64,000 bases of DNA. Origin: Bacillus sp. ISL-34. Lineage in GTDB: Bacteria; Bacillota; Bacilli; Bacillales; DSM-1321. The notes beneath the pieces were generated by a model. The model worked only from the letters and a program-made list of their open reading frames with translations, did no database searches and was not told where the DNA came from. The stretch is taken from assembly GCF_018613325.1 (NCBI RefSeq), contig NZ_JAGGQJ010000002.1, positions 248,001 through 312,000 of the forward strand, written 5' to 3'. Numbering within the stretch: the stretch's first letter is position 1; every line of letters begins with the position of its first letter. The position numbers and the translations under genes are program-made. Positions 8,345-16,142 of the stretch are shown piece by piece.

Positions 8345-9271
8345 ATGGGACATCATCATGGTCACGCCCATGATCATGGGCACGGACACCATCACCATTC
8401 TAATAATAAAAAAGCCTTGTTGGCATCTTTCTTATTAATCTCCACATTTATGATAGTCGAGGTAATTGGTGGATTCTTGACTAATAGTCTGGCTTTGCTG
8501 TCGGATGCAGGTCACATGCTTAGCGATGCGGCAGCTTTAGGGCTTAGTTATACAGCGATAAGGTTGGGGGAAAGGAAAGCGACATCGTCCAAATCGTTTG
8601 GATATAAACGGTTCGAAATCATTGCTGCTTGTTTGAATGGATTGACCTTGATCGTCATATCCGTATTCATTTTCGTAGAGGCAATTAAGAGGTTCCTGGA
8701 TCCCCCTGAGGTGCAAAGCTTGGGAATGCTAATGATTTCAATCATCGGCTTACTTGTTAATATCATTGCGGCCTGGATTTTAATGAGCGGAGATAAGGAA
8801 GACAATCTGAATGTACGGAGTGCTTTTTTACATGTTATTGGTGATATGCTTGGATCTGTGGGTGCCATTGCAGCCGCACTTTTGATTTATTTTTTCGATT
8901 GGGGAATTGCAGATCCGATTGCGAGCGTCATAGTCGCGGTTTTAATTATTATCAGCGGTTTTAGGGTAGTGAGGGATTCTTTCCATATCTTGATGGAGGG
9001 CACACCAGACCAAGTCGATATGGATGAAGTGAAAGCATCCTTGATGGAATTGAACGGTGTATCCGATGTCCATGATCTCCATATCTGGACGATCACCTCT
9101 GGTTTTTTGACAATGAGCTGCCATGTTGTCATAAATGAGATCGGTAATCACGATTCAATTTTAGCAGAAGCGCAAAAACTGCTTCATGATCAGTTTGGAA
9201 TTGAACATAGCACGATCCAAGTGGAAAGACAGGAAGCGGGCTGTCCGAATCCACATGAGACATGTAATTGA
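8345..9271 (+). CDS. czcD: Cation diffusion facilitator, zinc/cobalt exporter (CzcD-like)
   Basis: This 308-residue CDF antiporter has a His-rich N-terminus (many H within residues 3-20), six membrane segments, and metal sites HxxxD-type SDAGHMLSD in TM2 and HVIGD in TM5. A cytoplasmic C-terminal domain follows (SDVHDLHIW). This is the CzcD/ZitB zinc-type pattern, exporting Zn2+ (Co2+, Cd2+) in exchange for H+ or K+. The GAGGAGGG SD fixes the start at 8345 rather than upstream in-frame starts. A second CDF of the manganese-type branch is at 42161. Confidence 0.9.
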   Translation: MGHHHGHAHDHGHGHHHHSNNKKALLASFLLISTFMIVEVIGGFLTNSLALLSDAGHMLSDAAALGLSYTAIRLGERKATSSKSFGYKRFEIIAACLNGLTLIVISVFIFVEAIKRFLDPPEVQSLGMLMISIIGLLVNIIAAWILMSGDKEDNLNVRSAFLHVIGDMLGSVGAIAAALLIYFFDWGIADPIASVIVAVLIIISGFRVVRDSFHILMEGTPDQVDMDEVKASLMELNGVSDVHDLHIWTITSGFLTMSCHVVINEIGNHDSILAEAQKLLHDQFGIEHSTIQVERQEAGCPNPHETCN

Positions 9272-9275
9272 AAAG

Positions 9276-9303
9276 GGCTGGCTCAGTTTAGAGCCAGCCT
9301 CTT
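9276..9303 (+). terminator. Stem-loop terminator after czcD-like gene
   Basis: GGCTGGCTC, 6-nt loop, GAGCCAGCC, then TCTT; the T tract is weak. Confidence 0.6.
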
Positions 9304-9531
9304 AAGAGTGTAATAAGAAGATCATAATTTTTACGACCATGTAGTAGCATTCCTGTTAAAATGAATCGAGATAACTTACACAAAGTTACTATGTAAAAAC
9401 ATAAGTTAATTTTACTGCGAACATAATCCTGACACATAAAAAGGGTAAGATTGAGGGAAAAAGCTTTCTGTTTTCAATAGTTAGCATATCTAAAATGATT
9501 CCACTATAATTCAGGAAGGAGGAATCCATAA

Positions 9532-10221
9532 ATGAAGAAAATTCTTGTAGTAGAAGATGAAATCGCCATATCGATGGTATTGAAAGCATATTTGGAGCGG
9601 GAAGGTTTTGAAGTAGTCCAAGTTTACGACGGGCTAAAGGCCGTGCCGGTGTTTGAAGAAACGAAGCCAGACCTTGTCCTGCTTGATGTCATGCTGCCTG
9701 GTAAGGAAGGCTGGGATATATTGAAGGAAATTCGGGAGGAAGATACTTGTCCGGTTATCATGTTGACTGCACTGACAGATGTCGATTACAGATTATCGGG
9801 ATTTAAGTCAGGTGCGGATGATTACATCTCCAAACCCTTCGTTGCCGAAGAAGTCGTGGCCCGGGTGCATGCCGTATTAAGAAGGTCTTCATCGGCTGTT
9901 ACGGAAGATGGTCATGTACATGAGTTTGGGAGTTTAACCATCGATGATCTGTCTTATATGGTGCATTTGAATGGGGAAGAGATAAACTTGACGCCGCGTG
10001 ATTTGTCGCTGCTCGTTTTTTTCGCTAAGCACCCTAATCAAATTTTCACGAGAGAACAGCTGCTCGACCAAGTGTGGGGCATGGATTATGACGGCAGTGA
10101 CCGTGCGGTGGACCTGGCTATCAAACGAATCAGGAAGGCGATAGATGCATGGCCTGTAACTGAGGGGGAAATAAAAACATTGCGTGGATTGGGGTATCAA
10201 TTGAGTGTCTATGAAAACTAA
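9532..10221 (+). CDS. OmpR/PhoB-family response regulator
   Basis: This 229-residue regulator has a receiver domain (acidic pair EDE at about 8-10, phospho-Asp in LLDVMLPG at about 53, Lys in SKPF at about 102) and a C-terminal winged helix (ELTPRDLSLL-like NLTPRDLSLL, DRAVDLAIKRIRKA). It is followed by and overlaps its histidine kinase. AGGAAGGAGG SD. The signal and regulon are unknown. A TATAAT at about 9505 with a TTAGCA -35 leaves almost no 5' untranslated region. Confidence 0.9.
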   Translation: MKKILVVEDEIAISMVLKAYLEREGFEVVQVYDGLKAVPVFEETKPDLVLLDVMLPGKEGWDILKEIREEDTCPVIMLTALTDVDYRLSGFKSGADDYISKPFVAEEVVARVHAVLRRSSSAVTEDGHVHEFGSLTIDDLSYMVHLNGEEINLTPRDLSLLVFFAKHPNQIFTREQLLDQVWGMDYDGSDRAVDLAIKRIRKAIDAWPVTEGEIKTLRGLGYQLSVYEN

Positions 10222-11641
10222 AAAAAGAACCACTTTACAACGCTATTGGACCAAGAGATACGTATTGACCTTGATTTCCGGTTTGATATTATTATCTGTT
10301 TTTTCCTTATGGTGGATGGAAAAAACAGCTTTGGAATATAGGCTTAGCCTTCTTAAGTACTTAGCTGATGAAACATCCGACAGGGCGATTAAGGAAAACG
10401 GCCAGATTGTCGTTGGCCCGATCCTTTCGGAAATTGTTGAGGAAAGGGAGAAAATCCTCCATCTGAACCAACAGCCAATCATCTATATCGTCGATCCCGA
10501 TGCCACCATCATATATACGATGCCACAGTTGTATATCGATCCGGATGAAAATAAACTCCCGGACGTCATCATGGAAAATACGGAGTTAGTCCAGAAGGTC
10601 AAGATTTCCGACAACAAAGTATATGTCGTCAAATCCCCCATTACGTTCAATGATGAGACGAGAGGCTGGGTGGTCATTGCCCAGGAAGAAGGGGCATTGA
10701 AGGAAATCAACCAAGATCATGGCTTGTTGGCGATCATGATTGGAGGCCTTCTGATTCTGGGAACGGGAGTCATTTATTTTCTTTCCAGGCAGATTTCGCG
10801 GCCCATCCAAGACGTAGCTAACGCAGCTGTCCAGGTTCGTGAAGGCAACTATGATATCCATTTCAAAGAGGAAGAGGAAATCAAGGAAGAAGAAATTTAT
10901 GAACTGATAGAATCATTTAAGGAAATGACCAATCGTTTGAAGGTCATGGAGAAGTTGCGGGCGGAACTGCTTGCAGGCGTAACCCATGATTTGAAAACGC
11001 CAGTCACTTCCATTAGCGGACTGATACAAGCGGTTAAGGATGATGTCGTTAAGGGAGAGCAAAGTAAGGAATTCCTCGATATTTCCTTAAAGGAAACCCA
11101 ACGTTTACAAGGTATGATAGAGGATTTACTCAATTATAATGCCATATCGGCAGGCGCTTTTAAAATTCGGGTACAAAAAGAGAATATCAATATATTCATC
11201 AAGGAAATCGCCTATCGCTGGCAGGTGACCCAGGATGATGATCAAGCGTTCGCTTTTGAGATAAAAGTTCCTGATGAACCGGTCTTTGGTCAAATTGATT
11301 CATTGCGGATGCAGCAAATCGTCATTAACCTTTTGAATAATGCCAGACATGCACTTGATGGCAAAGGGAAAATAGCGATTCACCTTTATGAAAGAGATGA
11401 AGAACGAATCTGCATTGATGTGCTGGACAGCGGGCGGGGGATTCCAAAACATGAACAACAATATGTGTTCGAACCATTTTATCGAGGTGAAAACAAAAAG
11501 TTGAAGGTACGTGGTTTAGGTTTGGGACTGCCATTCAGTAAAATGCTCGCAAAAGCGCAAAAAGGAGATCTTGTGCTTAAGGATAGCGATGAACAAGGCA
11601 CCACCTTCACGATTGTCATAGAGAAAGCGGATAAGATATGA
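10211..11641 (+). CDS. Membrane sensor histidine kinase
   Basis: This 476-residue kinase is the partner of the regulator it overlaps. TM1 is near residues 12-32, followed by an extracytoplasmic sensor domain of about 130 residues with no recognised fold, and TM2 (LLAIMIGGLLILGTGVIYF). HAMP follows, then the H box GVTHDLKTPVTSISG, N box NLLNNARHAL, G1 DSGRGIP and G2 GLGLGLPF. An in-frame GTG lies two codons upstream (10205). I chose the ATG at 10211; the overlap with the regulator suggests translational coupling. Confidence 0.9.
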   Translation: MKTKKRTTLQRYWTKRYVLTLISGLILLSVFSLWWMEKTALEYRLSLLKYLADETSDRAIKENGQIVVGPILSEIVEEREKILHLNQQPIIYIVDPDATIIYTMPQLYIDPDENKLPDVIMENTELVQKVKISDNKVYVVKSPITFNDETRGWVVIAQEEGALKEINQDHGLLAIMIGGLLILGTGVIYFLSRQISRPIQDVANAAVQVREGNYDIHFKEEEEIKEEEIYELIESFKEMTNRLKVMEKLRAELLAGVTHDLKTPVTSISGLIQAVKDDVVKGEQSKEFLDISLKETQRLQGMIEDLLNYNAISAGAFKIRVQKENINIFIKEIAYRWQVTQDDDQAFAFEIKVPDEPVFGQIDSLRMQQIVINLLNNARHALDGKGKIAIHLYERDEERICIDVLDSGRGIPKHEQQYVFEPFYRGENKKLKVRGLGLGLPFSKMLAKAQKGDLVLKDSDEQGTTFTIVIEKADKI

Positions 11642-11644
11642 AAA

Positions 11645-11678
11645 AGGGTTGTCCGATGTAATGGACAACCCTCTTATT
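11645..11678 (+). terminator. Intrinsic terminator between kinase and spx-like gene
   Basis: GGGTTGTCC, 8-nt loop, GGACAACCC, then TCTTATT; it lies between convergent genes. Confidence 0.75.
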
Positions 11679-11685
11679 ATGCTGA

Positions 11686-12081
11686 TTAAGCCAATTGGCT
11701 TATTGCACGCCATAACTGTACATGACGGACCTTCCTTGGAAGGAAGCGTCCCATTTCTTCTTCATTGTATCCTGCATGCAGGTTCTTATGGTCGAAAATG
11801 ATTGGCCGGCGAAGTAAATCCGGGTTATCTTGAATAAGCTTGCAAAGATCATTAAGTGGTGTATTATTTATATCGATATTCAGGCTTTTGAATTTTTTGG
11901 AACGGGTTGAGATGATTTCATCTGTCCCGCCTTCCGTTTTACGTAAAATCTCTTTTATTTCTTCTATAGAAAGAGGTTGGGAATATAGGTTGCGTTCATT
12001 AAAGGAAATTTCGTTCTTCTTAAGCCAAGCTTTTGCTTTCCGACATGCTAAACTGCTTGGGGTAGTATAAATTGTTACCAT
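11686..12081 (-). CDS. Spx/ArsC-family protein, Spx paralogue with SXXC instead of CXXC
   Basis: 131 residues, exactly the length of B. subtilis Spx, which binds the RNA polymerase alpha C-terminal domain and senses thiol stress. The start is fixed by GAAGGAG SD and by alignment (VTIYTTPSS). The alpha-CTD-contact Gly is present in TEGGTDEII (about residue 52), as is the conserved Arg of LLRRPII (about 92). The redox switch that is CXXC at positions 10 and 13 in Spx reads SLAC here, so the first Cys is replaced by Ser and no intramolecular disulfide can form. It is therefore either a constitutive or differently regulated paralogue, or a YusI/ArsC-like relative. Confidence 0.8.
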   Translation of the reverse strand: MVTIYTTPSSLACRKAKAWLKKNEISFNERNLYSQPLSIEEIKEILRKTEGGTDEIISTRSKKFKSLNIDINNTPLNDLCKLIQDNPDLLRRPIIFDHKNLHAGYNEEEMGRFLPRKVRHVQLWRAISQLA

Positions 12082-12230
12082 TAAAATCGACTCCTTCAAA
12101 GTTTTCAAGTTTATTGGAATGAAATTATTTTTGTATTTGTGATACTCTTACTTTAACGTTCCTTTGTGTCAGCAAGATGTCAAGAAAAATAAACCTAAAT
12201 GTTATTTTAAAAAGAAAGGGAGAAAATGAA

Positions 12231-12332
12231 ATGGAATCTGCCTTTAATGAAAAAGAAACGGTTTGGGTAATGATGCCGAAAAAGGACCTGAATATGCCGA
12301 TATTTAACAGTGATGTGCGGATAGTATCATGA
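12231..12332 (+). CDS. Short ORF (33 residues) directly upstream of modB, possible modA remnant or leader
   Basis: It begins at ATG 12231 after AAAGGGAG and ends in TGA, overlapping the modB start (ATGA). A second ATG at 12226 opens a 14-residue basic peptide in another frame that resembles the start of a signal peptide. modB homologues normally follow modA (molybdate-binding lipoprotein), which is absent here. The stretch may be what remains of modA, or a leader peptide coupling modB translation. No similarity is recognised. Confidence 0.3.
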   Translation: MESAFNEKETVWVMMPKKDLNMPIFNSDVRIVS

Positions 12333-12982
12333 CAGCGGATTTTTGGTCACCAGTCAGGCTATCGATTCAAGTAGCGGGACTATCGGGTATTCTTGTTTTC
12401 ATTTTAGGAATTATCCTAGCGCGAATGATGGCTAAAAAGAAATTCAGGGGAAGAGTCCTGTTGGAAACAGCGTTTTTATTGCCGCTTGTTTTGCCGCCTT
12501 CCGTCGTTGGTTTTTTATTGATTGTGATTTTTGGCAAGAGTGGTATGCCGGGGCAATTCATTGAAAGGGTTTTTGGTCAGCCCCTGATGTTCACGTGGTG
12601 GGCGGCGGTCATTGCATCTACCGTGGTAGCGTTTCCGCTTATGTACCAATCCGCTAAAACGGGCTTTGAAGGTATAGATGAAGAAATCGAAAATGCAGCT
12701 AGGGTTGACGGGGCCGGCGAGTGGAGATTATTCCTGAATGTATCCCTTCCATTGGCGGTCAAATCCATCGTCACAGGTGCCATCTTGAGCTCTGCGCGTG
12801 CGTTGGGGGAATTCGGGGCCACACTCATGTTTGCCGGAAACATTCCCGGACAGACACAAACCATACCGACCGCGATTTATATCGCCATGGATTCCGGGAA
12901 TATGACGTTAGCCTGGCTATGGGTTGCCATAATCATTGTCATTTCATTTCTTATGCTTTTTATCGTGACATACATAAAATGA
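12329..12982 (+). CDS. modB: Molybdate ABC transporter permease ModB
   Basis: This 217-residue inner-membrane permease has about five TM segments and the cytoplasmic EAA loop EIENAARVDGAGEWRLF (about residues 115-131) that contacts the ATPase. The LPPSVVGFLL and GATLMFAGNIPGQTQTIPTAIY blocks are typical of ModB. Neither modA nor modC is adjacent; B. subtilis also lacks an adjacent modC. The 3' end overlaps the opposite acetyltransferase gene by about 39 bp. Confidence 0.88.
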   Translation: MTADFWSPVRLSIQVAGLSGILVFILGIILARMMAKKKFRGRVLLETAFLLPLVLPPSVVGFLLIVIFGKSGMPGQFIERVFGQPLMFTWWAAVIASTVVAFPLMYQSAKTGFEGIDEEIENAARVDGAGEWRLFLNVSLPLAVKSIVTGAILSSARALGEFGATLMFAGNIPGQTQTIPTAIYIAMDSGNMTLAWLWVAIIIVISFLMLFIVTYIK

Positions 12983-13429
12983 ATGCTGTTTCTCGTATAT
13001 GCTTATGAAAAAAAGTGGTGCGGCTTCTACGTCCTCTTTATGGGTGAAGCCGTTTTTTTCGTAAAGGTTCCGTGCAGGCAGGTTCATTTTACCGGTCGAA
13101 ACGGATATCTTTTCCCAGTCGCCGTGTAATTGAAGAGCATGCAACAGTGCATCCGCGATACCCTGCCGAAAATGATCAGGATGGACGACCATTCGGCAAA
13201 TCAGTATTTGACCATTTTCTTTTGTATAAGATATTGCACCTGCTAAGGCATCGCCCTTTAAAAAGCATAAGAACGTTTCATGACAATGAATGAATTGTTC
13301 ATATGTTTCCAATAATGGAGGGATATCGGCAAAGCCGATCATATCCGCTTCCACCTTATAGGCTTCTTTCTGAAGTTTAAATAGCTGCCGGCCATAATCG
13401 GAGTCCAGGTCCCGAATTGTCATGATCAA
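12944..13429 (-). CDS. GNAT-family N-acetyltransferase
   Basis: A 161-residue GNAT fold with the acetyl-CoA loop RMVVHPDHFRQGIADALL (about 79-96) and the C-terminal ARNLYEKNGF. The start is a TTG at 13429 with GGGAG SD 9 nt away; the ATG two codons on is the alternative. The last 13 codons lie antisense to the end of modB. Substrate unknown. Confidence 0.78.
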   Translation of the reverse strand: MIMTIRDLDSDYGRQLFKLQKEAYKVEADMIGFADIPPLLETYEQFIHCHETFLCFLKGDALAGAISYTKENGQILICRMVVHPDHFRQGIADALLHALQLHGDWEKISVSTGKMNLPARNLYEKNGFTHKEDVEAAPLFFISIYEKQHSFYVCHDKKHKK

Positions 13430-13537
13430 TCAAATCACTCCCTTTCATTACATTATAATGGAAGAGGGCATTATTGTTTCTAATCAGTCTGTGTTATAAT
13501 CGACAAACAATATGAACTAATGAAATGAGGAAGAAAT

Positions 13538-14029
13538 TTGTTAACATTTGAAGAAAAATTGAGCATCATTGAAACTTTTCCGGAATTACAGCGAAAAGAC
13601 GTTTCATTGGGACGTGTGAACTTCCATTATCCAGATAGCGTCCAGGAGAAAAAAATCGTCGTTCAGCACTTGCATCCCAATGGAAATGGATTCGTTTACG
13701 CGGGGCATATGAGAAAAAAAGACACTGACCGTAAAGGGTTTATCAATATACGTGACTATAATGAAGCTGAATTGAAAGAATTGATCCAAAAAAGCGTGGA
13801 CTACCTATCCGAACCTCCGGTTGAATTCGAAGAAGAGGAAAACGAGTTCGCTAGGTTGGAAGGGGCTTGGATTGGCCCTGAAAAGCAAGAGCTTACACTT
13901 GAAAGGGAAGACCTGCTTTGGAATGTTTATTCAGGGTCGAATCTTGAGGAATGTTTCGAAAGTCCGGTTGAGGCGGAGCGCTACTTATTGGACGAAGGAT
14001 TCCGACAAAGCAAGAAGAGGAATATGTAG
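13538..14029 (+). CDS. Conserved-looking hypothetical protein, 163 residues
   Basis: The TTG start follows TGAGGAAG. A consensus TATAAT (13495-13500) lies about 38 nt upstream. The protein is soluble and acidic, with a very Glu-rich central run at about residues 95-103 between two predicted small domains. The N-terminal half has HLHPNGNGFVYAGHM; the C-terminus ends in basic residues. I do not recognise a family or catalytic motif. Confidence 0.7.
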   Translation: MLTFEEKLSIIETFPELQRKDVSLGRVNFHYPDSVQEKKIVVQHLHPNGNGFVYAGHMRKKDTDRKGFINIRDYNEAELKELIQKSVDYLSEPPVEFEEEENEFARLEGAWIGPEKQELTLEREDLLWNVYSGSNLEECFESPVEAERYLLDEGFRQSKKRNM

Positions 14030-14069
14030 AATTTTAGGATAATTTGTCGGTTGATTTACTGCGATAATC

Positions 14070-14099
14070 TTGTTTTTTTAGGATTTCCCATGCTATAAT
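14070..14099 (+). promoter_or_regulatory. Promoter of the cold-shock gene
   Basis: TTGTTT (14070-14075), 18-nt spacer, extended -10 TGCTATAAT (hexamer 14094-14099). The predicted 5' leader is about 120 nt, typical for thermosensing csp mRNAs. Confidence 0.65.
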
Positions 14100-14226
14100 A
14101 TGAGTAATTATTTTTGTTCGGAAAAGTTTGATAGAAGGATTTACTGTAATAGGATTCCTCTTGAAACATTATCCAGAACCAAAAATAGTAATAAAATGGA
14201 TTTTTCCAAACACAGGAGGAACTATC

Positions 14227-14424
14227 ATGGTACAAGGTAAAGTAAAATGGTTTAACGCAGAAAAAGGTTTCGGTTTCATCGAAGTTGAAGGCCAAGACGA
14301 TGTATTCGTACATTTCTCAGCTATCCAAGGCGAAGGCTTCAAAACGCTTGAAGAAGGCCAAGAAGTTTCTTTCGAAATCGAGCAAGGCGCTCGTGGACCA
14401 CAAGCAGCTAACGTTCAAAAATAA
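14227..14424 (+). CDS. Cold-shock protein (CspB/CspD-type)
   Basis: A 65-residue OB-fold nucleic-acid chaperone. RNP1 (KGFGFIEV, residues 14-21) and RNP2 (VFVHFSAI, 27-34) are intact, and the start [14 protein letters not shown] matches the family. It binds single-stranded RNA and DNA and prevents mRNA secondary structure. AGGAGG SD. The long leader and strong promoter suggest cold-inducible, high expression. Confidence 0.95.
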   Translation: MVQGKVKWFNAEKGFGFIEVEGQDDVFVHFSAIQGEGFKTLEEGQEVSFEIEQGARGPQAANVQK

Positions 14425-14440
14425 TTGAACGCATATAAAA

Positions 14441-14467
14441 AAAAGACTCCGATTTTGGAGTCTTTTT
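14441..14467 (+). terminator. Intrinsic terminator of the csp gene (bidirectional)
   Basis: GACTCC, 6-nt loop, GGAGTC with T5 on the plus side and an A8 tract (T8 on the minus strand) on the other. Confidence 0.88.
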
Positions 14468-14484
14468 CTTTTTCTTTTTCTTTT

Positions 14485-14639
14485 TTTTTCGGCGAGTTCC
14501 TTTAATACGTTGTCCAATTTTTCTTCGATCCGTTTAGTACGATTTAAATGCCTGACAGGAAAAACACGAAGAATATAACGAATACGACAAGCACTAGCAT
14601 AAAAAGGATAGGCAGGAACTGTGTTATATTTTCAGTCAG
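14485..14639 (-). pseudogene. Possible frameshifted small membrane/coiled-coil gene after the flavodoxin
   Basis: Reading the minus strand after the flavodoxin stop, one frame gives a hydrophobic helix (PILFMLVLVVFVIFFVFF). A second frame, entered at a T5 run near 14560, continues VRHLNRTKRIEEKLDNVLKE and then a Lys/Arg run. A helix followed by an amphipathic coiled coil is a common layout in Bacillus small proteins. The two halves join with a single-base indel. The 3' end is lost in a CTTTTT microsatellite next to the csp terminator. No good start or SD is visible. Confidence 0.35.
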
Positions 14640-15055
14640 TTCTGGAATAGCGAGGCGAACTTTTGAAGTCTGGGCAAGTCTGATTCTTGATACATCTGTT
14701 CTATCTTCAATGTCACCAATAACTGGCTCTTGGCAAATAACATGTCCCGGAAATGATCGACCGCCCCACAAAAATGATTATAGTTGGTTTCACCAGTGCC
14801 GAAGACTCCCGTTTTCAGATGAGCAATAGGCAACTGTTCCAGTTCTTTATAAAGGGCTGCTGATTTAGCGGGAAGCTCCCCATTGCCCCATGTATAGGTG
14901 CCGATAATCAATGCATCGTAATCCGGCACTGTACGTAAATCGAATTCATTCATTCGATATAGTCCAGCTTCAGGTATAAGGGAAGCGAGGGCTTCAGCAA
15001 GCGCTTTTGTATTGCCGCCGGCAGAATGATAGACAATGGCAACTTTACAGCTCAT
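14636..15055 (-). CDS. Flavodoxin (NrdI-like role possible)
   Basis: A 139-residue flavodoxin. The FMN phosphate loop is YHSAGGNTKALAEAL at the N-terminus, followed by IIGTYTWGNGELP (W-loop) and GVFGTGETNYNHFCGAV (Y-loop). The start overlaps the nrdB stop by 11 nt (ATGAGCTGTAA), so it is translated with nrdB. It resembles short-chain flavodoxins more than classical NrdI. Position in the nrd operon suggests it supports cofactor assembly or reduction for NrdB. Same operon and riboswitch control as nrdAB. Confidence 0.82.
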   Translation of the reverse strand: MSCKVAIVYHSAGGNTKALAEALASLIPEAGLYRMNEFDLRTVPDYDALIIGTYTWGNGELPAKSAALYKELEQLPIAHLKTGVFGTGETNYNHFCGAVDHFRDMLFAKSQLLVTLKIEQMYQESDLPRLQKFASLFQN

Positions 15056-16097
15056 CGAACCCATTGCTGGCATTTACTTGACTGTATGTCCTTGACTTCT
15101 GTTCGAAGAAATCGGTTTTGGTAAGTCCGATGGATTCATCATCGAACGTTTTGATCCATGGCATCGGGTTCTCGCCATACTCTTTATACAAATTTTCAAG
15201 GCCTAGCATACGTAACCGTTTGTTGGCGATATATTCGATGTACTCATTGAATTCTTCCAAATCGAGATCGGCTTTGGTTTGGATATCTTCGAGCATATAT
15301 TCGGACCATTCCTTTTCGAGTTCGACTGCTTTTTCAATCGTTGTATAGATAAACTTCGTGTTTTCTTCATTATTTAGCTCAGGATATTCATACATCAAGA
15401 TTTGAATGAGCATTCCAATGAAATCGAAATGGACCATTTCATCGCGATGAATATAGGATATCATCGTAGCGGAACCGGTCATTAAATTTTGGCGTCCTAA
15501 ATTATAATAAAAGGCGAAAGCCAGATAGAAATATATCCCTTCAAGGTTCGTTGAATGGATCAGTGCCTCGAATAAATGCTGAGGGCTGGGATCGTCCACG
15601 AACGTTTGATAAGCATCAACGATCGGTTGGTTACGCTTAATCACTTCAGGATGTTCTTTAATGCGGTCGAAAAGCTGTTTTTGCTTGCCTACCGGAATCA
15701 AGGAAGCAAGGATATAGGAATAAGATTCATTATGGATCGATTCCTGCTGGGCCATGTTGGCCAGGATAGCTTTTGCCGCCGGATCTTTGATGTACCGAAG
15801 GATTTCTACTAAAGTGGGCGTTTGAAGACTGTCCATTCCAGCAATCATCGTAAGGATATCGAGAAAAGCGTCCTGGATATCCTCGTCCAATTCGCCCCAC
15901 TGCTTTTTATCCTGAATCATGTTCACGCTCGAAGGCTTCCAAAAGTTATTGATGAGCTGTGTATAGGTATCATAGAATTTTTCATACTGAATATCGTTCC
16001 AAAGGAGGAAGCCTGAAGCTTCTCCTTTGAAAACACCGGTTGCCTTGGTTGGATGCGTCGGTTCCAGCATCCGAATTTTTTTGATATGATTGGTCAT
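15045..16097 (-). CDS. nrdB: Class I ribonucleotide reductase small subunit
   Basis: 350 residues, ferritin-like R2 fold housing the metal cofactor. The ligand set is visible: Asp in MIAGMDSLQT, ExxH in QQESIHNESY with the radical Tyr four residues after the His, Glu in NLEGIYFY, and ExxH in RDEMVHFD. It delivers the radical to NrdA. AAAGGAG SD, 45 nt after nrdA. Whether the cofactor is Fe or Mn cannot be read from the sequence. Confidence 0.93.
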   Translation of the reverse strand: MTNHIKKIRMLEPTHPTKATGVFKGEASGFLLWNDIQYEKFYDTYTQLINNFWKPSSVNMIQDKKQWGELDEDIQDAFLDILTMIAGMDSLQTPTLVEILRYIKDPAAKAILANMAQQESIHNESYSYILASLIPVGKQKQLFDRIKEHPEVIKRNQPIVDAYQTFVDDPSPQHLFEALIHSTNLEGIYFYLAFAFYYNLGRQNLMTGSATMISYIHRDEMVHFDFIGMLIQILMYEYPELNNEENTKFIYTTIEKAVELEKEWSEYMLEDIQTKADLDLEEFNEYIEYIANKRLRMLGLENLYKEYGENPMPWIKTFDDESIGLTKTDFFEQKSRTYSQVNASNGFDEL

Positions 16098-16142
16098 TCG
16101 TGAAAACTCCTTTAAGAATAGATTACTGGGTCATGATTGTCG

